Assembly: GCA_002732685.1 (NCBI GenBank)
Contig: NVRS01000002.1
Span: 107,177 to 113,527, forward strand
DNA: 6,351 nt
Source: Robiginitomaculum sp.
GTDB lineage: Bacteria > Pseudomonadota > Alphaproteobacteria > Caulobacterales > Maricaulaceae
Direction of reading: 5' to 3'
Below are positions 1-5,440 of this stretch, in pieces. Both the position numbers and the translations under genes were made by a program. The notes under the pieces were generated by a model. That model worked only from the letters and a program-made list of their open reading frames with translations, did no database searches and was not told where the DNA came from. The first letter of the stretch is position 1, and each line of letters opens with the position of its first letter.

Positions 1-513
1 TCCTACGAACGCGGCAGCGCTTACTGTCAATCCTACCCGGTTATCCATTTCAGTCCGTGCGCCGAAGCTAACCCTGCATGGGCAGTTTACAGCCGTATGA
101 ACATCGGTGATTTTACTTTTATGGCCGAGTTTGACAAAACGGTTGATGCATGGCCGGGAACCTTCAACCCAACCGCGCCGCTGGACATTTATCTGGCAAG
201 TAAAGTTTCCACTTTATCATTAGGCGGCAAATACACGACGCGTATCAATAAAAAGCGCACAGATTTTTCACTTGATTATAGCAACTTCACCGCAGGGCCG
301 GACGGCTCACCTTGGGAAAGACAAAACCAGTGGGTTGCCGGTTCCGCCATGTTTTTAAGCGATAGCGTAAAGCTGTTCGCCGAGGGCATACTCGTTGAAG
401 GTTATGCCCCGCTAAACTTCATAAGTGGTGGCAATCTAGCTCCCGGTGTAACGCATAGCGATAGCGACGCCGAAAGCATTGGTGTTGTCTTTGGAGTTAA
501 TGTGGGTTTCTAG
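1..513 (+). CDS. Outer-membrane beta-barrel protein, C-terminal part (possibly LbtU-like siderophore porin)
   Basis: The frame is open from the first base to a TAG stop at 511-513, so about 170 C-terminal residues are visible and the start lies outside the window; the internal ATG at 97 is not needed. The fragment is rich in alternating polar/hydrophobic strands with Gly, Asn and aromatic residues (for example MNIGDFTFMAEF, STLSLGGKYT, RTDFSLDYSNF, SVKLFAEGILVEGY). It ends in GVFGV-type alternation with a terminal Phe (GVNVGF), the usual signal for insertion by the BAM machinery. Two Cys residues 11 apart near the visible start (YCQ...SPC) could form a disulfide in a loop. The strand pattern and C-terminal layout resemble what I remember of the LbtU siderophore porin family, but this is a recollection, not an alignment. 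An outer-membrane barrel is well supported; the substrate is not. Confidence 0.72.
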   Translation, partial: SYERGSAYCQSYPVIHFSPCAEANPAWAVYSRMNIGDFTFMAEFDKTVDAWPGTFNPTAPLDIYLASKVSTLSLGGKYTTRINKKRTDFSLDYSNFTAGPDGSPWERQNQWVAGSAMFLSDSVKLFAEGILVEGYAPLNFISGGNLAPGVTHSDSDAESIGVVFGVNVGF

Positions 514-528
514 ACCTTACCGACATCA

Positions 529-577
529 TGTGATCTGCGCTGTATGTATCCCCTCTCTCTTTGCGGTGCAGATCACA
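529..577 (+). repeat. Long inverted repeat between the barrel gene and the four-helix gene
   Basis: TGTGATCTGC at 529-538 is exactly matched by GCAGATCACA at 568-577. Six more inner pairs (539-544 with 562-567) form if G-U wobbles are allowed, giving a stem of about 16 pairs closed by a pyrimidine-rich loop at 545-561. It starts 15 nt after the barrel gene's stop and ends about 40 nt before the next start. No T-run follows on either strand, so it is not a textbook intrinsic terminator; an RNA 3'-end stabiliser, Rho-linked end or attenuator would fit. Confidence 0.5.
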
Positions 578-606
578 AATTACATACTCAAAATACAGAA
601 TCCCGC

Positions 607-611
607 AAAGG
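607..611 (+). promoter_or_regulatory. Ribosome binding site that sets the start at 619
   Basis: AAAGG lies 7 nt before the ATG at 619. The upstream in-frame ATG at 544 has no purine-rich stretch in front of it and sits inside the inverted repeat, so 619 is the better start. Confidence 0.55.
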
Positions 612-618
612 TAAAGCT

Positions 619-1026
619 ATGACAAGTACAAACAAAAGAAACAATATAGGCACAACAATAATTTCAATTATTGCCGTCTTGTTCGGAGCCATGACAATTA
701 AGGAAGGCGGTAGCGTTTTGTTTTGGAATGATGCTGCGCGTACTGCGGCAGGCAATTTCGTGCCTTTTGTACTCTGGTTTAATTTCTTGGCAGGTTTTTT
801 CTATATTATTGCAGGCGTAGGGCTTTTTATGCGTCGTGTTTGGGCCGCAAAATTAGCGCGGGTGATCGCTGCACTAACCATGCTCGTCTTTATGGCGTTT
901 ATTATACACATCATTACACGCGGCGCTTTCGAAACACGTACCGTCATCGCAATGACTATGCGTAGCATCATATGGCTGACCATTGCATCATTTGCACATA
1001 TATTTCTTATTCGCGAAAAGACTTAA
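619..1026 (+). CDS. Small four-helix inner-membrane protein of unknown function
   Basis: 135 residues, using the ATG at 619 with a good ribosome binding site. The N-terminus is short, polar and basic (MTSTNKRNN), followed by four likely membrane helices at about residues 11-28, 46-70, 76-100 and 112-131. Conserved-looking features are the loop IKEGGSVLFWNDAARTAAGN between helices 1 and 2, the stretch VPFVLWFNFLAGFFYIIAGVGL, the basic turn RRVWAAKLAR, and ETRTVIAMTMRS before helix 4. The many specific polar residues in loops suggest a genuine conserved family, and I have the impression of having seen similar uncharacterised proteobacterial proteins, but I cannot assign a function or a domain name. 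It follows the barrel gene on the same strand with a 105-nt gap containing a strong hairpin, so co-transcription is possible but not shown. No catalytic or obvious metal-binding motif is visible. Confidence 0.8.
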   Translation: MTSTNKRNNIGTTIISIIAVLFGAMTIKEGGSVLFWNDAARTAAGNFVPFVLWFNFLAGFFYIIAGVGLFMRRVWAAKLARVIAALTMLVFMAFIIHIITRGAFETRTVIAMTMRSIIWLTIASFAHIFLIREKT

Positions 1027-1191
1027 ATGTGGGCACCGCAATTCCAAGGGGAACAATGTTCGAATTTTAAATTTAGGGCTTAATATTATCCTGCCACCCA
1101 AGTTGATATTTTTGAGTGCCTTAAGCCTGCTAATTTATAACGCTGTTCTAATGTCCGCTTATGGGTGTGAGTTCAACTGGTCGTCGCAACA

Positions 1192-1211
1192 CTTTAACAA
1201 TTGAGTTAAAG
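1192..1211. promoter_or_regulatory. Perfect 7-bp inverted repeat just before the 46-residue ORF
   Basis: CTTTAAC (1192-1198) and GTTAAAG (1205-1211) are exact inverse complements around a 6-nt AATTGA centre. The right arm runs into the purine stretch GACGGAG that would be the ribosome binding site of the ORF starting at 1220. As DNA it could be an operator; as RNA it could mask initiation. It has no following T-run, so it is not a terminator. Confidence 0.35.
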
Positions 1212-1219
1212 ACGGAGCA

Positions 1220-1360
1220 ATGGAGATCATAGCGAATTGCCCTGATTGCTCAGCCAATGCGTATGTCGAAACTGGTGAAATTAGTATTTGCTATAACTGC
1301 GGCGAGAGCGTTGCAGCTACTGCGCACACATGTATGATAAAATTATGCAAGAATAATTAA
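1220..1360 (+). CDS. Possible 46-residue Cys-rich zinc-ribbon micro-protein
   Basis: The ATG at 1220 opens a frame of 46 codons ending in TAA at 1358-1360. The product begins MEIIANCPDCSANAYV and holds two CxxC knuckles, CPDC at residues 7-10 and CYNCG at 24-28, 13 residues apart. This is the spacing and style (CPxC then CxxCG) of zinc-ribbon folds. Two more Cys follow at 38 and 43 with His36 nearby, so a second site or a redox role is conceivable. The ribosome binding site is poor: GGAG at 1214-1217 is only 2 nt from the ATG. An in-frame stop at 1202-1204 fixes the ATG as the only usual start. It may be a real micro-protein, a remnant of a larger protein, or chance; the paired CxxC motifs are the main argument for it. 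No partner or target is evident. Confidence 0.4.
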   Translation: MEIIANCPDCSANAYVETGEISICYNCGESVAATAHTCMIKLCKNN

Positions 1361-1388
1361 ATTTCTACCGCCGTCTCAAACCATACTT

Positions 1389-1583
1389 TTACTTCGAACC
1401 TATACTCACTGAATCCGTACTAAGCAGGTCGAAGATTATACTCTTAAATAAATTCGCCTTCTGCGGATCGGAAAACAAGCTGAGCATTTGCTTTTGATGA
1501 GCGTCGCTACTTTCTAATATGGCGTCATCAACGGCCCTAGGGGAATCCCCCAACATTGCTTGTTCAGGGGTATTATTCTCCAT
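1389..1583 (-). CDS. Hypothetical 64-residue soluble protein, doubtful
   Basis: An ATG-started frame of 64 codons, the last gene-like stretch on the - strand before the convergent + strand ORF that ends at 1360. The product is soluble, acidic at its start (MENNTPEQAMLGDSPRAVDD) and looks largely alpha-helical, with an amphipathic stretch SDPQKANLFKSIIFDLL near the end. I recognise no domain. Only a weak TTAAG precedes the ATG, and the frame stays open upstream to about 1671 without a convincing start, so it could be the tail of a decayed longer gene. The composition reads more like real protein than a shadow frame, and nothing overlaps it on the other strand. Confidence 0.35.
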   Translation of the reverse strand: MENNTPEQAMLGDSPRAVDDAILESSDAHQKQMLSLFSDPQKANLFKSIIFDLLSTDSVSIGSK

Positions 1584-1594
1584 TTGCTTAATAA

Positions 1595-1613
1595 CGCGCC
1601 TAGGGCAGGCGCG
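1595..1613 (-). terminator. GC-rich hairpin, possible terminator of the kinase transcript
   Basis: CGCGCCT (1595-1601) and AGGCGCG (1607-1613) pair perfectly around a 5-nt loop. Read on the - strand the stem is followed by TTATT, a short and interrupted T-tract. It lies about 155 nt past the kinase stop and 11 nt before the 64-residue ORF. The strong stem supports termination; the weak T-tract and distance lower confidence. Confidence 0.35.
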
Positions 1614-1767
1614 GTCAAAGGGTGATAAAAATATTTGAGAGAAAAGGTACGCTGAGCCAACTTATTCAGCCGAACTTTTTAAAAGTGTCCGCCTTCATAT
1701 GTTCACTGTCTCAAATATAAATCTCTTGCAATCACACCAGAAGAAAATTTAGATTATTATGGACTAC

Positions 1768-4734
1768 TCATGCAATTTTTTGTTTTCTTCCGTCTTTCTG
1801 GATTATGTTCCGTTGTTTGAGGAGCTTCACCAACGTTTCACTACATAAAGGTTTGGTCAAATATTCATCCATACCTGCCTCACAGCATTGATCTTTATCC
1901 TTCTTGTAAGCATGGGCTGATATTCCAATGATGAGGGTTTTTGTTCCTGATATTGTTTCTAGCTTGCGAATTTCACGAGTAGCTTCACAGCCATTTTTAA
2001 TAGGCATTGAAACATCCATTAAAATGGCCCTTGGGACAGAGTTTTTATATTCATCAACGGCCAGTTGCCCATCTTTGACGATCTTAAAAGTGATGTCCAA
2101 CTTTTCTAAAATACACTTCATGTACAGCTGGTTGATGTCGTTGTCTTCGGCAACGAGAATATCTAGTGTTGGTTTTTTTGGGTTAAGAACCAATAATTCG
2201 GAATCTGTGTGTTCGCCCAATTTGTCAGATATACTCTCATCTTCCACTTCAAGGGTTTTGACAGGTTTTTCTTCAACGGGTACAGGCTTGTCAGCCGAGC
2301 CATCTAATCCACAGCAGTTTTCCATGTCGCCAGTATTTGGTATTTCAGTATTTGGTATTGCTGAGGTAACTTCAGAAATTAGCGTCCGGAGAGATGTCAC
2401 CGAAATTGGTTTTACCAAGTAACCGTCTGCCCCGAGACTTTTATGTCGTGCAGCCTGATTACTTTCGTCGAGCGCAGTTAACATAATAACGGGTATATGT
2501 TTAAACATCTTACTCGATTTCAAAGAGACTAGTAGCTCTTCACCGTTGATTTTGGGCAATTGACCGTTCAGTAAAATTAAATCAATCTTATGATCATGTC
2601 TGTATATTTCCCCCAGCATTCTGAGGAGTTTCTCTCCGCTGCTTAAGGTTATACATCTACAATTCCAAGTCTGGAATTGCTTGCGTAAAATTTCCAAATT
2701 TCTCCCATTACCATCAACTACAATCACGTTCATACCAGATATATCGAAGGGTAGATCCTTTGTTTTTTTGATAGTTTTTTTAGTTCTTGTGAGGTGTTGA
2801 TGACTTGGAAGTGGAATATTGATTGTGAAGGTAGAGCCTTTCCCTAATTCACTTTCTACACTAACGTCTCCGTCCATAAGCACGACAGTTTTTTCCACTA
2901 TGGATAATCCGAGCCCCGTTCCTTCGTAATGTCGCGTCGATGATTGATCTACCTGAGTGAATTTACGGAAAATGTTATCAAGCAGATCTTCGGAAATACC
3001 TATACCTGTGTCTTCAATCGCAATATTTAGATTTACTATTTTACCTTTTACAGTTCCAGTTACCCGAGTAAAAATGTGACCTTTGTTTGTAAATTTTACA
3101 GCATTCCCGATTATGTTCACCAATATTTGCCGAACTCTACCCATATCACCGACAAAAAAGGTGGGTAAATTATGATCTATAGATAAGCGTAAATCTAAGC
3201 CTTTAGCTTCGGCTTTTGGCGATAAGAGTGTTATGACATCTTCTATAGTTTCACGCAATGAAAACGGTTCAGAGTTCAATTCTATATGTCCGGCCTCTAT
3301 TTTTGAAAAATCCAAAATATCATTGATGATTTCCATCAGTGCATCACCAGATTTTAATATCACATCTACAAATTTTTTCTCTTCTTCTCCTAATTTGCAT
3401 TGGTTTAAGAGTTGGGCCATGCCTAGGATGCCGTTCATTGGGGTGCGAATTTCATGGCTCATGGTTGCCAAAAACTCAGACTTTGCTACAGTTGACACTT
3501 CTGCTTCCTTTTGTGCCTCCAAAAGTTCGGCCTCATGGGCTTTAACTTCTGTAATATCAATGCGTAAACCAATAAATGTACCGTCCTCTAGGCGGCGATC
3601 AATAACCCTAACCCACCTTTTATCATCTTTGTGATCAAACTCCTTACTTGTTTGGTACAATAACATACGTTGTTGTATCCACGCCTCTTTATCAGAAATG
3701 TGAAGCGCATCTATGTCAGGATCTTCGGTCGTCACGCCTGTATGTGCGTCATAAAAACCTTCGACAAACTCATATAAAGACATTCCCCCTCTTATTTTGG
3801 AGGCCATAAAGGGTGCAAAATCTTGATAGACTTTGTTTGAAAAAACGAGTTTGTGCTCTTCATCAAAAATAACAATACCGACAGGTATATTTTCTAGAAC
3901 ACGCTTATAAAAACCCGTCGTATTGACAAGTTTGAGCTTTGAAACTTTCTGTAAATGCTTGAGCTCCAACTCATGTTCCAATTTACTTCTAAGTTGTTGC
4001 GCTCTTTCATTCATATGAAAATCAAAAAAACCCACGGTGAAACCCAGTTGAATGATGGCTAGGGTTACTCCGCCGATTATTATCGCTAAAACTGTACGCG
4101 AAATCCCTGGTGCACTTACCATGCTATTGTCCATATGAGTTACCGTCATCGCGCTCATGCCTAAAAAGTGAAGAGAGCAGATCGCAATTGCTAGAATCGA
4201 GCCAGCTAAAATACCAGCCTTTACAGTTGGAAGCCATCGATGTGCTTCCATTGATAACATGGATAGCGATATACCTACAATAATTGAAATTGTTACCAAT
4301 TGCTTATCCCAAACCATTGTACCATTAGGCATCCATCCTTTCATGCCTGAGTAGTGCATCATCGCAATTCCGATGCCCAACACACCTCCAGCTACTATGC
4401 GTAATATCCTTGATTTCGAATATGCAAAAAGCGTGAAAGAACTGGCAGAAAACAGCAGCACAATTAAGAGTGACAATGCCGTATAAAGCACATTGAAACC
4501 GTGATCATCACTCGGGTTATAAGCAAGCATAGAAATGAAATGGGTGGACCAAACGCCTCCCCCGGCTATCAGCGAAGATCCAGCAATCCAAGCGTATTTA
4601 CGTAAACCGTTTCTACACCCTAGTCTTTCAAGGAGTAAATTGGCGGTTATTGAAGCAAGAATACAAATAACTACAGCAAATAAAACCAATGCTACATTAT
4701 GTTCCATTAACAAGGTTTCGTAAATTCTACGCAT
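1768..4734 (-). CDS. MHYT-PAS hybrid sensor histidine kinase with two receiver domains
   Basis: 988 residues; the ATG is preceded by a strong AAAGGGGAG. An inner-membrane sensor kinase expected to autophosphorylate on His and pass the phosphate to its own receiver. Residues about 10-240 are an MHYT domain of roughly seven helices with three motif copies: THFISM (His65), MHYSGM (His127) and LHFLGM (His189). A short helical linker (240-275) leads to a PAS domain at about 277-397 (ENIPVGIVIFDEEHKLVFSN). HisKA is at about 415-482 with the phospho-site SHEIRTPMNG (His427). HATPase_c is at about 525-642, with the N-box Asn544, EDTGIGI (574-580) and GTGLGLSI (605-612). Receiver 1 is at about 667-788 and receiver 2 at about 857-975. 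Receiver 2 looks intact (Glu863, Asp864, Asp907 in LMDVSMP, Ser939, Lys961). Receiver 1 has Asn723 where the phospho-acceptor Asp belongs and Gly675 in the acidic pair, though Thr753 and Lys775 remain. There is no HPt or output domain, so an HPt protein and a response regulator elsewhere are needed. MHYT domains have been proposed to bind copper and sense O2, CO or NO; the true signal is unknown. Confidence 0.95.
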   Translation of the reverse strand: MRRIYETLLMEHNVALVLFAVVICILASITANLLLERLGCRNGLRKYAWIAGSSLIAGGGVWSTHFISMLAYNPSDDHGFNVLYTALSLLIVLLFSASSFTLFAYSKSRILRIVAGGVLGIGIAMMHYSGMKGWMPNGTMVWDKQLVTISIIVGISLSMLSMEAHRWLPTVKAGILAGSILAIAICSLHFLGMSAMTVTHMDNSMVSAPGISRTVLAIIIGGVTLAIIQLGFTVGFFDFHMNERAQQLRSKLEHELELKHLQKVSKLKLVNTTGFYKRVLENIPVGIVIFDEEHKLVFSNKVYQDFAPFMASKIRGGMSLYEFVEGFYDAHTGVTTEDPDIDALHISDKEAWIQQRMLLYQTSKEFDHKDDKRWVRVIDRRLEDGTFIGLRIDITEVKAHEAELLEAQKEAEVSTVAKSEFLATMSHEIRTPMNGILGMAQLLNQCKLGEEEKKFVDVILKSGDALMEIINDILDFSKIEAGHIELNSEPFSLRETIEDVITLLSPKAEAKGLDLRLSIDHNLPTFFVGDMGRVRQILVNIIGNAVKFTNKGHIFTRVTGTVKGKIVNLNIAIEDTGIGISEDLLDNIFRKFTQVDQSSTRHYEGTGLGLSIVEKTVVLMDGDVSVESELGKGSTFTINIPLPSHQHLTRTKKTIKKTKDLPFDISGMNVIVVDGNGRNLEILRKQFQTWNCRCITLSSGEKLLRMLGEIYRHDHKIDLILLNGQLPKINGEELLVSLKSSKMFKHIPVIMLTALDESNQAARHKSLGADGYLVKPISVTSLRTLISEVTSAIPNTEIPNTGDMENCCGLDGSADKPVPVEEKPVKTLEVEDESISDKLGEHTDSELLVLNPKKPTLDILVAEDNDINQLYMKCILEKLDITFKIVKDGQLAVDEYKNSVPRAILMDVSMPIKNGCEATREIRKLETISGTKTLIIGISAHAYKKDKDQCCEAGMDEYLTKPLCSETLVKLLKQRNIIQKDGRKQKIA
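2331..2360 (-). repeat. 15-bp tandem duplication inside the kinase linker
   Basis: CAGTATTTGGTATTT (2331-2345) is followed at once by CAGTATTTGGTATTG (2346-2360). In the protein this gives IPNTE then IPNTG at residues 793-802, in the acidic, Pro-rich linker between the two receivers. The in-frame unit looks like a recent slippage event in a segment that tolerates length change. Confidence 0.7.
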
Positions 4735-4818
4735 CGCTCCCCTTTAATTAGTGCAGACGTTAAAGCGAACATGCTTAATAATTAATAAATTTGTCGGACG
4801 GCAGTGCTTATGAGACAG

Positions 4819-4837
4819 ACTTAAGCTGGGGTTAAGT
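4819..4837. repeat. Inverted repeat ACTTAA/TTAAGT upstream of the kinase
   Basis: ACTTAA (4819-4824) and TTAAGT (4832-4837) flank the 7-nt centre GCTGGGG, about 85-105 bp upstream of the kinase start. It could be a regulator site or chance; an AT-rich stretch at about 4776-4791 lies between it and the gene and may hold the promoter. No clear -35/-10 pair could be assigned. Confidence 0.25.
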
Positions 4838-4887
4838 GAGGATTTTTGCACAAGAGGCAGGCTTCGCTCTTCACCTTACATCTCAAG

Positions 4888-4901
4888 GAGAAAAAATTCT
4901 C
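4888..4901. repeat. Short inverted repeat GAGAA/TTCTC in the gap before the kinase
   Basis: GAGAA (4888-4892) and TTCTC (4897-4901) are perfect complements around AAAA. It lies inside the 244-bp gap between the GDT1-family gene and the kinase. Five pairs with an A/T loop is weak, and chance is likely. Confidence 0.15.
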
Positions 4902-4938
4902 AAAAATCATTGCTGGCGTAAGTGATTAATATGATTGT

Positions 4939-4958
4939 GGACTTGAAGTATTAAGTCC
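4939..4958 (-). terminator. Small hairpin after the GDT1-family gene, weak terminator candidate
   Basis: GGACTT (4939-4944) and AAGTCC (4953-4958) form a perfect 6-bp stem with an 8-nt loop, 21-40 nt past the stop of the GDT1-family gene as read on the - strand. No T-run follows, so intrinsic termination is not well supported. Confidence 0.25.
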
Positions 4959-4978
4959 GGTGCCAACCAGCTAGATCA

Positions 4979-5257
4979 TTAGTTTCCAGAGAAATGGCCG
5001 TAGATTGTCCAAAATCCGATTGCTACAAAACCAATTCCAGCAATGAGCTTTAGCGGGAAGACGGCCAACCATTTTTCTGCTGCACTGCCGAGCAAAACGG
5101 CAATAAAAGTGGAAGCGACAAGTGCAGATGAAGCGGCAAAAAAGACCATATAAGGGTTGTTGTTTTTATCGCTTGCAAACATGATTGAGGCAAGTTGTGT
5201 TTTATCACCAAGCTCCGCCAAAAAAACACTTAAAAATATAGTTAGTAATGATGACAT
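4979..5257 (-). CDS. TMEM165/GDT1 family (UPF0016) membrane transporter, single-repeat form
   Basis: 92 residues with an ATG start 7 nt behind TGGAG. Three membrane helices are visible at about residues 3-24, 37-58 and 68-88. The first carries the family signature E-x-G-D-K-T (Glu15 to Thr20, in AELGDKTQLAS), the acidic motif that forms the cation site in GDT1 proteins. Full-length members have two such three-helix halves, each with one motif; this protein is one half only. Single-repeat bacterial members of about this size exist and are thought to act as homo- or hetero-oligomers. The family transports Mn2+ and Ca2+, commonly for Mn2+ export in bacteria, so that role is inferred here. It sits in the inner membrane. 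It lies 183 bp after the Cu(+) ATPase gene on the same strand, with a tandem repeat in that gap. No partner half-gene is seen in this window. Confidence 0.88.
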   Translation of the reverse strand: MSSLLTIFLSVFLAELGDKTQLASIMFASDKNNNPYMVFFAASSALVASTFIAVLLGSAAEKWLAVFPLKLIAGIGFVAIGFWTIYGHFSGN

Positions 5258-5332
5258 AATAGCTCCAGAATAGGTGGCGTCAGAGGAAAGTTCATGGTCA
5301 GTAAATAGCCAATAATTATCACACTGAAAATA

Positions 5333-5342
5333 GTTAATTAAC
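5333..5342. promoter_or_regulatory. 10-bp palindrome in the promoter region of the GDT1-family gene
   Basis: GTTAATTAAC is a perfect palindrome 76-85 bp upstream of the GDT1-family start. On the - strand a GATAAT hexamer follows at a plausible -10 distance, with only a poor -35 match overlapping the palindrome. It may be a regulator site or part of a promoter; the evidence is weak. Confidence 0.25.
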
Positions 5343-5358
5343 GTGACAAACCCAGTTT

Positions 5359-5372
5359 CTCATAATCATGAG
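5359..5372. repeat. Short inverted repeat CTCAT/ATGAG
   Basis: CTCAT (5359-5363) and ATGAG (5368-5372) pair around AATC, touching the left edge of the tandem repeat between the ATPase and GDT1-family genes. Read on the - strand it could help end the ATPase transcript, but no T-run follows. Confidence 0.2.
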
Positions 5373-5428
5373 CCAGAATTTGTTCTGTCTCTTTGTAAAG
5401 GCCAAAGTTTGTTTTGTCTCTTTGTAAG
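5371..5428. repeat. Imperfect 29-bp tandem repeat between the ATPase and GDT1-family genes
   Basis: Two adjacent 29-bp units (5371-5399 and 5400-5428) match at 24 of 29 positions by eye. The core TTTGTTnTGTCTCTTTGTAA is conserved except for one base. Read on the - strand each copy is TTACAAAGAGACAnAACAAA. The copies lie 12-70 bp past the ATPase stop and 114-171 bp upstream of the GDT1-family start, so they could be a double binding site for a regulator of the downstream gene, or a simple duplication. The 29-bp period is close to three helical turns, which would put both copies near the same DNA face. Confidence 0.6.
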
Positions 5429-5440
5429 GGTATGACCACT

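Noticed and set aside
529..577. CRP-type site (TGTGA...TCACA) in the inverted repeat
   Set aside because: The half-sites are far too widely spaced compared with the 6-nt centre of a CRP site.
544..618. N-terminal extension of the four-helix protein from the ATG at 544
   Set aside because: No ribosome binding site; the added 25 residues (Cys- and His-containing, not helix-like) lie partly in a long inverted repeat; the ATG at 619 has AAAGG at a good distance.
801..983. 60-codon - strand ORF opposite the four-helix gene
   Set aside because: Antisense shadow with no ribosome binding site and no domain.
1027..1083. 18-codon ORF starting right after the four-helix gene stop (TAAATG)
   Set aside because: Too short, with no ribosome binding site or conserved-looking motif.
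983..1204. 73-codon + strand ORF starting inside the four-helix gene
   Set aside because: It overlaps the end of the preceding gene by 44 nt, lacks a ribosome binding site, and its product looks like translated non-coding AT-rich DNA with no recognisable domain.
1928..2422. Long + strand ORF opposite the kinase, and others at 3233-3634, 3339-3545 and 4535-4723
   Set aside because: They are antisense shadows of the well-supported kinase reading frame, rich in Ser and without domain signals.
5258..5370. Mn2+ riboswitch (yybP-ykoY type) ahead of the GDT1-family gene
   Set aside because: GDT1 genes are often preceded by this element, so I looked for its conserved GGGGAGUA-type core and paired stems on the - strand and did not find them.
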